Assembly (NCBI RefSeq): GCF_026213295.1
Contig: NC_079426.1
Location: 1,121,659-1,185,658, forward strand
Direction of reading: 5' to 3'
Source: Gadus chalcogrammus
Taxonomy: Eukaryota > Chordata > Actinopteri > Gadiformes > Gadidae
Length of the DNA: 64,000 nucleotides
Shown here one piece after another: positions 1 through 18,397 of this stretch (positions are counted from its first letter, which is position 1; every line of letters starts with the position of its first letter). Position numbers and translations under genes: made by a program. The notes under the pieces were generated by a model, which was not told where the DNA came from, did not search any database, and was given only the letters and a program-made list of their open reading frames with translations.

Positions 1-546
1 ACCCCCAACACCCAACACTGTCCCGAGTTCTCATAAACAAGACTTTTTTTAATATTACCAGGTGCCAATGAATGCAGCTGTTGTGTAGGCTACTGACTGT
101 AACCTTACTATTGGAAGAGGCAATGGCTTATTTCAAGTGGCATGTGGATCGAAACATTGACGTGAACATTGCATCGCTTGCTGGTTCAACACGTTGAACC
201 ATGCAGATCGTCTTTTCCTACACTCTATTACAGAAATTAACCTCTTCAGAGGTTTTACTTGGATCGCTTTGTCACGTAATGTACTGTGTGTACTGGGTCC
301 AATATGCTTCAGGGAGATATGCCGGGTTAACGATTAGCAGTTTACAAGCTAGTGTATAGCAAATGTGTATCTTCATATTGTCATATCATTTTCAATATTA
401 CAAGTCACGATAGTATTATTGTTGTCCTGGCTGTCTGTTCTTCTTCTTCTCGTGTTATGATTATGTTGTTTTTCGTGGTCATTGTCAAAGCCATGTCAGA
501 TAACACATAAGATAACCCTTTTTACTCCGTACACTCCTGTGTTCAG
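1..546 (+). other. paox intron, upstream part
   Basis: No exon, RNA gene or clear repeat is visible here. The stretch is AT-rich and ends in the acceptor CAG at 544-546 that opens the first visible paox exon. That exon starts in phase 1 in the middle of the protein, so this is intron and the N-terminal coding exons, including the FAD-binding glycine motif, must lie left of the window. Confidence 0.75.
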
Positions 547-4581
<4,035 letters not shown>

Positions 4582-5037
4582 CCGCCTCGTCGCTGGAGGA
4601 TGGCGCCGATGTCCTGGGACTCGGTCCACATTGGAGGGGGAACGTTGGACAGCGGTCTCTCCACCCCGATGTCAACAAGACGTGACTGAAGTGGATCAAA
4701 GAAGTCAACAAATCAAGGGATCATGATTGTTTTTATATTGGTTGATTCTGTGATGATAGAAATACCAACCGTCACGTTTCTGAGATGGATGGACGATAGG
4801 GTCAAGCTCTTTCCCGATAGAAAGGGACATCATGGTTGTCTAATTATTATGACTTGTCCATATCAGTACTTTCTCTCAACGTCTAATGATCTGGGGTCAT
4901 GCTTGTGGGGCACTGCGGTTATTTGAGGATCGTTAATTTGATCTGATGTCAGCCAATCAGTGGGATGTGCATGAGCAAGAGCCTATGATAGTGAAGGCTC
5001 TGAAATAGCAGCTAGCACAATCAGTATGAGTGAGCAA

Positions 5038-5043
5038 AATAAA
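5038..5043 (+). promoter_or_regulatory. paox polyadenylation signal
   Basis: Canonical AATAAA 457 nt after the paox stop codon, in a region with no other gene on this strand before mtg1. Confidence 0.6.
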
Positions 5044-5605
5044 GAATGAACAAAAAAAAAATAACACCTGTATGTGAACGACAATCCAATTACAGACATT
5101 CAGAGTAGAATAAGATTAATATTGAAAAACTCACTTTTTGCCTTGTCTGTGATCGATGAATTATTAACTATTAATTTATTGTTTGTGTTGTTTGTGACTG
5201 AACTTGTAATTATATGCATTTGTTATAATCAAATATTTTTACAATGTTAATTCCCTAATCCATATTATTAAAAAAAGATTTATTCTGGTGCAGCATTTCT
5301 ATTCAGTCATTTTATTTCCATTCATTTCTAAGCAGAATTGTATTTATATTGAGGAAATAATTTCATTATAAATGATGTTGTTGAGAATTAACTATGTTGT
5401 AATTGTAAAGTCCAATCAAGTTATGGGTTAATGTAAACTTGCAATTTACAATAAATGTTTTATTAATCAAGCAATACACTGACGCAAAACACAAAGGAGT
5501 ATATTTAGCAATATTGCAGAATACTTTTGAGAAACGAAAGCAAGGAAGTAGCAACTTTAGGAAACTTCTAACCTCCTTAACAGTCACCCGGGTTCCCACG
5601 CCTCA

Positions 5606-5619
5606 CCAGCAGAGGGCGC
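5606..5619 (+). promoter_or_regulatory. CTCF-type core motif upstream of mtg1
   Basis: The 14-mer CCAGCAGAGGGCGC matches the vertebrate CTCF core CCASYAGRKGGCRS at every position, on the + strand, about 170 bp before the mtg1 start codon. Only the motif is seen; occupancy is inferred. Confidence 0.5.
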
Positions 5620-5790
5620 TAAGTACTGTGAAGTTGATTGTCACTACCAGTGGGAGGGAGGAGCGTGACGGCTTGGTCGGCATGTAAACAGTGCAAAGTG
5701 TAATCTCCTGTCTTTAGTATTGCATAGGTCTATTTATCAGGTCATTCATATACGTGTTCATAAATCCGTTTCCATAGGCAAGAGAAAAGC

Positions 5791-8335
5791 ATGAAACTGT
5801 ATCATGCTCTTCGTAATGCCGCGTCATTCCGGACGTTTTTTGACTTTGGTGAGCGTGATGTGGCCCATTGGTTTCCAGGACACATGGCAAAAGGTTCAGT
5901 AATGTTTCCTGTATTCATTCTTTTTTTTAATATCAATAACATTACCTCAGAAATAGAACCTTCTTCTATCAATATAAACCTATTTTGGCCTCTTCTTATG
6001 TTTGCAGTGTTCCATGCTTATATGTTGCAGTTTGACACCCTGTGTTGACCCAAACACTCAAGGTTGTTTCATGTTGCTACATCTTTGACAATGTCGTGAC
6101 CATCAGGCATGTCTTTCTATGGTCTGCCCTGCCCCCAAATCTGGAATTGACACTTATATATTATACACACATATTTTCTATGTTCGTCCCCCTAATCCTA
6201 TTCCCTCATTGATTACTAAAATGTTTGTAAATTGTTCATTGGTCAATATTTATTTCCCAAATGTCAGGACTCAAGCAGATGAGAGCCACCATGAAGAATG
6301 TGGACTGCATTATAGAAATCCATGATGCCAGAATATCCTTTTGTAGGAGCTGTAGAATTGACCTCTTATTATTAAATTAACAGCGTCGTTCAACGCTAAA
6401 GTTGAAAAATAAGTACTCAAAATCAGGGCTAGCATTGAAAAGGCCTTTGGGCATTCCTAAGATGCACAGAATGACTGAATGATTGTTTCACTATGTGCCA
6501 CCTTTCTTTAACGTTGACACATCCCGTTCTCTGGAAGAAACCCTCTCTTCCAGGAGAGTCTTGATGTGAGGCCACACCTGCTTGTTCTCAACAAGGTGGA
6601 TTTGGCTGACCTATCCACTAAACAGGTACTCAACACAGCAGCTAAACTCTCAATTCCTCTCCACTAGGGAATGGGCTAACCCTTGGTGACTCACTAATAC
6701 ATCTGAAAACTCACCTTTATATTTCTGATTCCTTTAGCTAACTGCATAAGCGACAAGCTTATGCAGTGCTTAGAATTGTAAATCCCATTTTTATTGTATG
6801 CTTTGATTTTTGGCAGTTAAATGACTAAATTTAAAGAAAGAAGGGCATTTAATAACATAAATAATGGCAGAGATACAGATTTATGTAACGTCTGCTGTTC
6901 AGAGGATGGTGAAGGAGCTGGAGAGGAGCGGGGTGAAGAACATTCTCTTCACCGACAGCCTCAAACAGAGAGACGACAACATCAAAAAGGTCAGGGTTGA
7001 AAAGGCTGGGTTTTGAAACGAGCATGCTTGGAAGAATTCTGCATATTTTAGTAAAACTGACATAACATGTATTGTGATCTGATGACGGTCGGAGTGTGAA
7101 AAATGTATATGACGTTAAGCTAATGTGAGAATCCTTCTGCTGTTTGTCTGCTGTAGCTGGTTCCCATGGTGACAGAGATGATTAACAACAAACCACGCTT
7201 TAACCGCGAGGAGGTATGTTCCTTCTCTTTTATTTAAACCTGGAGCCACAAATAAGCACACTGATTAATATGTAATTAAACTTTCAGAGCACAAGTTACT
7301 GCCTAATGGTGATTGGGGTTCCCAACGTTGGAAAGTCGTCGCTCATTAACGCATTAAGAAGAACATATTTGAAAAAAGGTATTACTTTGGTTTTAAGTAA
7401 TTAATGTATGTCTTGTGCATCAGGCATTGTCTAAGGAATCGTGTTTACATTCTTTGTTCATCAGGTCGTGCATCTCGGGTGGGAGGGGAGCCGGGTATAA
7501 CCAAAGCCGTCCTGACCAGAATTCAGGTTTGTCCGATATACGATGGTATTGTATCAATGTAAACCATATTGTACCTGCATGTACAACATACAATGCAATC
7601 TCGATAGGACCTCATTCTAAATAGACAGCGAGTAGTGATTTGGACCCGATTTGAAATTCAGTGGTTCTGATGGACCTAGGTGAAGTAAGGCCAAACATTT
7701 GCCTGACAGAAGATGAAGCATGCATGTACCAAGTATGTTCGAGTATTAACAGCATTCGCATCGTAAGGCCTCAGATGGGGAAGAAGGAAACCCAAAACAC
7801 ATCAGAGAGATCGTGTAGTTAAACACGCCGTGGATGGGGCTGCACCCAAGCTTTCTGCCATCGTTTAACTTGCCCGGCTCTCCTGTCAGGTGTGTGACCG
7901 ACCCATCATGCACCTGTTGGACACCCCAGGAGTCCTGCCTCCTAAGATCGAGAGCGTTGAGACTGGTTTGAAGCTTGCTTTGTGTGGTAAGCTACAGCTA
8001 CTGGTGGAGATTTTTGTACTAAAATATTTTGCAAGAAAATAATATTTTATTAATTTACATTATTATTTTGATTGGTGAATTTTTTTAACCCTAGCTCATT
8101 CTTTCTAACACTAACCCCAATAAATGTTACAATATTTCTTGTCTTGAGCGTAAACTTATTTCTCCCCATAGGAACTATATTAGATCATTTAGTTGGCGAA
8201 GATGTCATGGCAGACTACTTACTGTATTCTTTGAATAGGCTTCAGAAATTTAGGTAAGAACTTTCCTTTCGCATCGTCCTACATTTTTACTATTTTTATA
8301 GTTATATTTTTCTCTTTATGTTTCTCTAATGTGTG

Positions 8336-8370
<35 letters not shown>

Positions 8371-8949
8371 GTCTGTGGCACTCATAGTTACGTGGAGAGA
8401 TATGGACTTGGGGATCCCAGTGATAATATTGAACATGTTCTCAAGGGTATTGCTGTTAAGCTAGGCAAGACTCAACGGGTTAAAGCCATCACCGGAATTG
8501 GTAAGGAACAATATATAATATCTTGTTAAAAAGAGTAAAGTTCTACTGCCTTCTAAAAAACATCTGAAAATCCCATTTCAAAATCAATTAGATTTTGAAG
8601 CCTACGATAACTAAAATGGTTTACATACTCTTGACAAACCGTCCCATTGACATGAGTTTTTAATGGGGATCCTTGAAAATACAACAAGCAATTCCCATCC
8701 AACACTAGGACTACAAAGTCTGATATGATTTGAAAAGGAATATCCCATAAAGTTTAGTTTATTTTGCTTTTTGAAGGAAAAGTCTAAGGTTGAGGTGCAT
8801 GAAGAAACTCCTCCCATTGTCTGTTGCTTCCTGCCGTCTCCCCATAGCGAAACTCACCGTCGGAGGATGACAAACTACATCGGCCGCGGCTACGCCTGTT
8901 CATCAGGGACCTTCGGAGAGGAGACGCTGGGCAGGTGCTGCTGGACTGA
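5791..8949 (+). CDS. mtg1: Mitochondrial ribosome-associated GTPase 1 (C-terminal frame disrupted)
   Basis: MTG1 is a YlqF/RbgA-type GTPase that assists assembly of the large mitochondrial ribosomal subunit. Exons are 5791-5893, 6268-6332, 6521-6625, 6903-6989, 7157-7213, 7288-7378, 7465-7526, 7890-7986, 8172-8253, 8388-8500 and 8848-8949. The motif order is circularly permuted, as in the family: G4 NKVD at residues 80-83, G1 GVPNVGKSS at about 149-157, the GGEPGIT loop, then G3 DTPG at about 201-204. [13 protein letters not shown] is the conserved N-terminal block. The intron 6333-6520 has AT-AC ends. Read literally, the last exon stops at 8868-8870, giving 294 aa; the family-like C-terminal end ([17 protein letters not shown], stop 8947-8949) lies in another frame, as if two single bases were missing. 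Human MTG1 is about 334 aa. Confidence 0.92.
6333..6520 (+). other. AT-AC (U12-type) intron of mtg1
   Basis: The 188-nt intron starts with ATATCCTTTT, the U12 5' splice-site consensus. It carries TTCTTTAAC at 6504-6512, 8 of 9 matches to the U12 branch site TTCCTTAAC, and ends in AC at 6519-6520, about 9 nt from the branch adenosine. The phase-0 joint reads HDAR then IPFSGRNP, exactly as in MTG1 proteins. No GT-AG alternative gives this joint. Confidence 0.9.
8331..8372 (+). repeat. (TG)n microsatellite next to mtg1 exon 10 acceptor
   Basis: A 42-bp, slightly interrupted TG run ends 15 nt before the acceptor AG at 8386-8387. Confidence 0.95.
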
Positions 8950-9128
8950 ACCCACCTCCAACGCCTTTTCCCCTGTGCAAGCACCTTCAAGTCCCACCTT
9001 TCTTAAAGGGGGGGTTTGGTTGCTCCCTATGGGAATGCATGAAGTCCACTCTGGGTAAAGGACATGCGACTGACTCGGTTGAAACAAACGTGTTGTTGTT
9101 TTTTTTAATAGCATATAGACAAATTGAT

Positions 9129-9134
9129 AATAAA
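9129..9134 (+). promoter_or_regulatory. mtg1 polyadenylation signal
   Basis: AATAAA about 180 nt after the family-like mtg1 stop codon. A TTTATT on the same strand at about 9177-9182 would be the signal for the convergent sprn transcript, so the two genes meet tail to tail here. Confidence 0.6.
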
Positions 9135-10002
9135 ATCTTCATATAAATGTGTACATCATCTTTGCATTGTGTATTTTTTATTATTATAATTTTTCCTAAT
9201 ACCACACATTGTAGAATACATGTAAGAAACAGTCTGGTGCTCTGGCTTGATCAACTGTCATAGACGCTGCATTTTGGCACAATGCTCAAACACAAAGGCG
9301 ATAGCCATTTGTGGTTTGGCTTCAACACTTTCCTTTCCTAAATCTACTGTCCTTGTCTGATAATTTGAGATCTAAGCATGGTGAGCTCAATTGAAGTTAG
9401 AAATATCAACTTAATAAAACAATCTTATTAATGAACAAAGCATCATTGCATAATCATAGATATAAGGTATAAGGATGGTGACGGGTTTCACAGATATCTA
9501 TATTAGAAATAACTACTCTTAATCTACTTTCTAATGCAATGAAGTCGGGCACAAATTGTTCTCCACAGTGTAGCATAACTTAATTCCGATATAGTTGTGA
9601 GGTTGTAAATGGCCTAAGTGGACATATAAAAAAACAAGCTGTTGAATAGAATAATTTGTGAAAAAGTTGGAACAAAACGGCTGCAAGAGGCCGACCGATA
9701 ATGAACTCAGTGACCAATTAAGTGGTCGTTGAGTTGTTTGGGAGAAAAAAATTGGGAGATGTTTGGGAGAAAAAAAAATTCAAGAGTTGACAAGGAACAA
9801 TTCAGATCCTGTGAACCTAATTTTCGAAAGAGTCGATGTTAATGTTATGGGGGCTCAATGTTTTGCCAATTAGATTGCATACATTTAAAAGTCTGTGTCA
9901 CTGTGCGTAGCTTCCTCAGGATGCACAATGCGCATGTCCACAGTGCTGGCCAGGTGTCCAATGTGTACAGGGAAGCAGGAGAACTAACCAGAAACAGAGT
10001 GT
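9135..10002 (-). other. mtg1-sprn convergent spacer, probable sprn 3' UTR
   Basis: AT-rich sequence without coding potential. It most likely holds the sprn 3' UTR on the minus strand. No tandem or inverted repeat of note was seen. Confidence 0.5.
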
Positions 10003-10467
10003 TTAATAAAATATACTGTCCATAATCGCTCCATATGCTGGAGAGAATGTAGCAATGATAATAGAAACAACTTGGGTGAGCGATGACACATTTTGGGTTG
10101 ATCGTGACATCAGAGCGTCAAAATAATTGGTGTTGTTGTTGTTGTTGTAATAATCCAAATCTTCCTCCGAGCTGCCCGCCTTGGTACGGCGGTAGGCGGA
10201 CGCGTACCAGCCGTCCGCCGTTAACGCCACCGCCACCGCCGCGCCGGCTGCCGCTGCTGCCGCGACGCGCACCGGAGACGAGCGTCCCGTGGACCTGTAA
10301 CGAGAGCGCGTCCCGGCGCCGTTATATTTTCCCAAGTTTGAGCTGCGCGAGGAGGTGCCTCGCGAGGAGCCCCTGGAGCCACCGCGACCTCCTTTGCACA
10401 GCACGGGCTCGCACAGCAACATGGAGAGGAGGAGACACGTCCAGCAGGACGCCCACAGCTGGTTCAT
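10003..10467 (-). CDS. sprn: Shadow of prion protein (Shadoo)
   Basis: Shadoo is a small GPI-anchored prion-family glycoprotein of the nervous system. The 154-aa intronless reading frame has a signal peptide (residues 1 to about 24), mature start KGGRGG, an Arg/Gly/Ser-rich N-terminal half, the alanine-rich hydrophobic tract VRVAAAAAAGAAVAVALT (about 66-83) shared with prion proteins, an Asn run (108-112), sequons Asn-Asn-Thr (111-113) and Asn-Val-Ser (126-128), and a hydrophobic tail from about 129 typical of a GPI signal. I chose the ATG at 10467 because MNQLWASCW resembles Shadoo starts. A likely acceptor (TATAACAG) lies just upstream near 10494, so the longer in-frame start at 10533 probably crosses an intron. 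It lies between mtg1 and echs1, as expected. Confidence 0.93.
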   Translation of the reverse strand: MNQLWASCWTCLLLSMLLCEPVLCKGGRGGSRGSSRGTSSRSSNLGKYNGAGTRSRYRSTGRSSPVRVAAAAAAGAAVAVALTADGWYASAYRRTKAGSSEEDLDYYNNNNNTNYFDALMSRSTQNVSSLTQVVSIIIATFSPAYGAIMDSIFY

Positions 10468-11703
10468 CATCTTCATCGCGGAAAATCCTGTTATAGCAAA
10501 TGAGACGAGACATGCCGTTCTGTCACTGTTCAATACAATGGGTTGGGATATGCAAAAGCCTATTATCCCTTTATGACACCCACGTATGTACTTTGATAAA
10601 TCGGCCTAGAATAAACAGTAAATAGGCCCTACAATAAATACAAAAATACATTCAGAGGATTGAGAGGATGTACACCTTAAAGTACATTTCTGAATGGGAT
10701 GTAGGCCTGTAGCCTATACCCTACATAGATGAATAGGCACTAGGCCTATATTTCTCTGTTAAATTAATTCTGTATTTCGAACAGGGTTTCAATTACTAAT
10801 ATGAGGAGCCTTATATAGCCTACTATTCAATCTTTGAATCGTTTGTGCCATTATGGGGCAGGCTGGTGCCAGGACATAAATTAGCCCCTTCGATTGTATC
10901 TTATAGTCTAGAAAAATCCACGTCTCGGTGATATAAAAAACATAATGTTCAGAGCAATCAGTCTTCTGTCCTCAACAAGGGGATGCATGTTCGTTCCAAT
11001 GCATGCATCGTTTTACAAATTAGCTCAGCATACCATCTATAGACTATTCATCAACACCAATGATCAACACAGCAATCATATTATAAGCCTATCATATATC
11101 AAAACAACTAGGTGTTCCTCACCTTTATCCGATCCTCTTTTGATATGGGGACGGAACAGATGAAATAGGGTGATCTAAAAGCGCGCTCACACGGATGCTT
11201 CCTTGAGCGCGCTGCGCGCCCCCTCGTATAGTCAATCCTTAAGACCACTCGTGTGTTAAAAATTCTACAACGTGATCTGGGTGGGGAGGGGAAATCAGGG
11301 CAGGGATCATGTAAAATAAATTAATATGCCAAATTTCGGTTTGGCACATCAGCTTAGAATTAACGTAAGGAACGCCACCCTGGTCCAACGTGTTTCACAC
11401 CAAAATAATGATTGGTTTAGGCCTGTTCAGCAATTTTGTTATCTTTACCTACATTTATGTTGTTAAGCAGTACATAAGGCTAAGCATATATTTGTTTTGA
11501 AAGGTAAAGTGTATTTTTTTATAGGTGTCATACATAGATTGTTCTGTGTGTGATTTGGTCAGGCGTCCACTGGCAAGGGTGCAATTTCTGTGGAATGCAG
11601 GAGGTGGCGGTAGTGAGTCTCTGGAGCTGGAACCTGCCTTCTAATATATCCAAACGAAGAAGCCCCCATCAACGCAAGTTCATTCCATCTCGTCCTTGCA
11701 ACC
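10468..11703. other. sprn-echs1 head-to-head intergenic region
   Basis: The two genes are transcribed away from each other. The middle is AT-rich. A GC-rich patch at about 11180-11225 with AGCGCGCT-type palindromes may hold promoter elements. The sprn 5' noncoding exon is expected here but cannot be placed. The echs1 5' UTR probably begins after about 11550. Confidence 0.5.
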
Positions 11704-14502
<2,799 letters not shown>

Positions 14503-14835
14503 AGACACAGACTTCTCAGTGAGAACACAGTCAACAGGTCAACGTTTCTGAGAGAAAGGGCGTCACTTCCGACTGTGTAATCGGAAGGGATGCAAACAAA
14601 TACGGATTTGGTACTGGATGCACAAGACCTATCCTAACTGAACAGAGATTGTGTTCACAATGTTAACCTGTAATATTGCTGTGGCGCTCACTCCCTTCCA
14701 GTAATGAACCATCGGACATCAGCCCTACTAACTAAATACCGACTTTGCCTTCTAATTTAAACACTGATGTAAACAACCATATATTATAAGTGATTCTTTG
14801 TTTTTGGGGGGGCATTTTCCTCTGTAGATCTTGCA

Positions 14836-14841
14836 AATAAA
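14836..14841 (+). promoter_or_regulatory. echs1 polyadenylation signal
   Basis: AATAAA 334 nt after the echs1 stop codon; no closer canonical signal is evident. Confidence 0.65.
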
Positions 14842-15385
14842 TAACTATTTTGGATTTGTTGTTTCCAGACCGGATTTTATTTAAAATTAATGAATGATAG
14901 TTGATTTGAGATTATAAATAATTTTTTAGGCGATAATGTTGTGATAATGCGTTAATTGGTTAAGTACCGAAGACTACCAAGTGTATTGCTGCAACACCAA
15001 GAAAATAAACGGATCAGTATCACGTTCAACATGAAGAGTCTTTCTATCTATACAATTTCACGCTATAAGACTCGTTACAGCGTGAAACGTTATATCGATA
15101 TAACGTGAAACGTTTTACAATGTAATCGGGGTACACGCATTTTGAAGTCCAATAATGACTTCCATAAGTCCTCCTGCCCATTCCAATTAGCGTGAACAAT
15201 AACATTACCAAGTCAAAGCGAGTGGATGGATGTTGTTGACGCTTCCAGAACAGAAAAGACAAATTAGACAAACATGAAAGAAGGGCATTACGTCACACTT
15301 TTTTCCTCAAAGAAGGGCGAGTTAAGTGTTGCAAATGAACACCAGAGATAACTGGCTAGGGAGCATGTAAAAAACCGATGCATTA

Positions 15386-15399
15386 CTGCCACCTACTGG
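15386..15399 (-). promoter_or_regulatory. CTCF-type core motif, reverse orientation
   Basis: CTGCCACCTACTGG matches the reverse complement of the CTCF core (SYGCCMYCTRSTGG) at all positions. It points toward the forward motif at 5606-5619. It lies about 30 bp from a dispersed repeat copy, so it may be repeat-derived. Confidence 0.4.
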
Positions 15400-15430
15400 A
15401 CGATACAGGCTACTTATTATGATAAAAATA

Positions 15431-15494
15431 CAACCCGGTATCACGCGATTGCGTGCTCCTGCGCACGAACTTAATCTATTGAAGCGTGTTCCAG
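15431..15494 (+). repeat. Dispersed repeat, copy 1
   Basis: About 64 bp starting CAACCCGGTATCACGCGATT recurs almost identically at 20382-20446 (one substitution and one indel). It is probably a fragment of an interspersed repeat; the family is not recognised. Confidence 0.75.
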
Positions 15495-18397
15495 CGTCTA
15501 CCATTGCTAAGCGACGTCACCGTCTTTGCGGACAAATTATTTCTCTGCTGAACACTGCAAATGGCCAAAAGACTTGTATCCCCCCCCCCCTTAAATAAAT
15601 ACTATGGCAGAATTATTATTATTCTCATTCAACTTGAACATGTGTTTTTACAGTAGAGTGGTGGAGGGATGACGTATGTTGGCCAACCCGGAAGTGAGCG
15701 TCGCCCTGGATTCCCTCGACAAAAAGCCAACGGGTTTTGCCATTGGATTTTGGATTGTTATAAATTGAAACAATTTATTAAATAAATATTTGTGAGATGT
15801 CCTTACTCATTTGTGAGATGAGTTTGCTTCCTATTTATGTCGAGTATACACCCCTACTGTCCACAAGCATCCCCTCATATGGATTTGGAGAATTGTTGCC
15901 ACGTCCCAGTGGTGGAGGCATCATGAAAGAGGGCATTCAATTATACTATGATCAATTAGGAGGCCGAAGCCCTAAAGGAAGTGATGCAATAGGTGACTGA
16001 GGGTCAACATTTGAGAACCCCTTTTATCAAAGGGGGTCTCAAAGGACTCATATGCTTCAACAGCGGCTGCAGCAGAAGTGTTGAGACGAAAGATGATAAA
16101 GACATTTATAGAATATTCCCATTCACATGATTCTTCGCACGACCTGCAGGTTGGAGAGACTGAAATAACCCCCAAAATGAGTAATAATGTAAAAGCAGCC
16201 AAGTCCCACAAATTGCTTGAACTATTTATTTCATTCCATTGTTTCGTTGATATGCATTATTGAAAAGTTTCAAGCATATGGATTTAATGCAATATCCACA
16301 AACAGTTCAAAATGGTACCATGAAATGTCTTGTTTATTGTATTAACCAGTTCATTTCTCTTTTGTGAAAGTCACCAAAAGTCAAAAAAAGTTAAACGCAA
16401 GGTCACAGGCTAACAGTGGAGCTGTGTTGGGAACCAGCAGCCAAGAGCTTCCATGGAAACTTTCTACCCATGTTAAATAGATTTAGTTGGCAGTTCCTTT
16501 TCTGCCCATTTTTTAAACTTGTGGAACCACTTTGCAGTACTGGGAGACACCATTTCTAACGGCAATGGAGCTAGATTCTAAAAATATCAAAAGATGCCCA
16601 AAGCAAATACCTTTAACCCATAGTTGTGTTTTATCAAATTAAAAAATGTCAAGAGTTTCATTGACCACAAATTGAGCAGAAATATTTTGCATACAAATCT
16701 TTAAATAGGTTAACCACATTAAGAAAAATACATTTGTTAATTTTTTTTATTAGTGAAGCCACAAGTTTTGCACATTATCCAAACAGAATACCTGAAATGT
16801 TGATATTTCAGCCCTTTCGGGTTAAAACAAGAGAAAAGGACAACCTAACAAGAGTGAAAAGTTTGGGTTAGGTGACCTATAGTTCAAAGATGTCCCTGGT
16901 CAGGTAGACTAAATAAAAGTGTATTCCCAATTGCTCCAGGACATTCGTGTAATTTACTTGTGAGCTCTCCCTCAAGCCTAGAGAGACATCAGTGTTGAAC
17001 CACCAACTGAAAGAGGGTATTTGCCATTAGTATGAGTGACAACATTTCATGGCTATTAATTTAGTTCATTATATTTAGCCGATTTGAATAGACTTTTCTA
17101 GCAGGTGAGGCTGTCTAAATATGGAGCAACTACAAAAATTAAATTTGCAGCAAAGTATAGGAAGTGTTCTAGCAGATATGTTTTAGAAGTCTCTTTTGAT
17201 AGGCAGGGAATAATTGTCTTTGTCACCCTGTAGTCATGCCATCAAATCTGTTGGGCAAAGTACCGCTACTGATTAATCCAGTAGACTCACCAGTCAAGGC
17301 CCCCCTAGTTAGAAAATGGAAGAAACCCAGTTAGTCATGTTAATTATTCTGTTACAAATGAAGACCAATACTTTCCACAGATTGCGATCCAAGTTACTGG
17401 CTGCAGTCTTGGATTTTATAGTTCTATATGAATAGATTCAATTTACTAAAATATTAATCATGCTTCAGAAGAATTAACCTTTCTTGGATGGCAGATCTAC
17501 CACAAGCCTCCATTGCCACAACCTCCAGATGGCTTACGACCTACAGCAACTTCTCGACTACTGCAAGCCAACAAATTGGCTCTTGCACACCAGACACGCA
17601 TTTTGCTTTATTTTAGGTTTTCAAGCATCTTAAAATACCCAAATCATCGCTCCAATACACTAGTCAGCTAATGGCCTACAAGGAAATGCTGAAGCTAGTG
17701 TTGGTGATGGCGATAGAAATGGACAAGCTTGCATGTACAAATATGCAACTAGAATTGCAAGGTTCACAGCCCAGTTGCATAAGTGGTCACAACCGTTGGA
17801 TTGTAAGCAAGGAAAAAAAAAAAAAAAAAAAAACTTGGCACAAACTAGTCAACATGGTCAATTGAAAGCCTTTACAAAACGACCCTGGAATAGTCAAATG
17901 CAGCTTTACTGCGGATGAATTAAGCCAAATTGCATAAACATCCAATGGTAAACAGTATACAAATGCAATCAAGGTTGCACTCACACAAGGCCATCTGGCC
18001 GTGGCCGTCGCAACTGTGGCCTGGCCACGGTAGGCTCTTGTACATACGCCATCACGTCGCTAGCATCCAAACAATTCTACCAAACCTTAACCAACTAGTG
18101 AAAAATGGAACAAAACTTTAGCACACACCCAGTGACTAATCACCTTGTCCAGGGGTGTTCCAACGTAGTTTACCAGAGGGCCTTGTGGACTTAAAGTAAG
18201 CCACACATTTGACAGAGACAGCACGGAATGACGTTAAACTAAGCTAATCTACAGGTTACTAGTGCTCGTGCAATTACATGAGCATTTTGCACAATATTTG
18301 TACTCCAAGTCTACGTAAAGCAGGCTTCTTCAGAAACCCGTAGCCTGCTACATTGAAGGGCAACTGTAACAAATCCTGACCAAGACCGAAAGATGGC

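Larger units (their letters stand above)
4582..5790 (+). other. paox 3' UTR and paox-mtg1 spacer
   Basis: The paox 3' UTR probably runs to the AATAAA at 5038-5043. The remaining 700 bp is AT-rich and ends in the mtg1 promoter and 5' UTR. It includes a CTCF-type motif at 5606-5619, listed separately. No gene is seen. Confidence 0.7.
14842..18380. other. Intergenic region, echs1 to 18.4 kb
   Basis: No supported coding gene. Up to about 16.2 kb there is mixed sequence with a dispersed repeat at 15431-15494 and a reverse CTCF-type motif at 15386-15399. From about 16.3 to 18.4 kb the sequence is AT-rich and UTR-like. Minus-strand AATAAA complements (for example 16225-16230) would allow a minus-strand transcript to end there. 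Confidence 0.45.

Noticed and set aside
15797..16000. 67-aa + strand ORF downstream of echs1
   Set aside because: It has no recognisable domain, no splice context or promoter, and ordinary chance length for AT-rich DNA.
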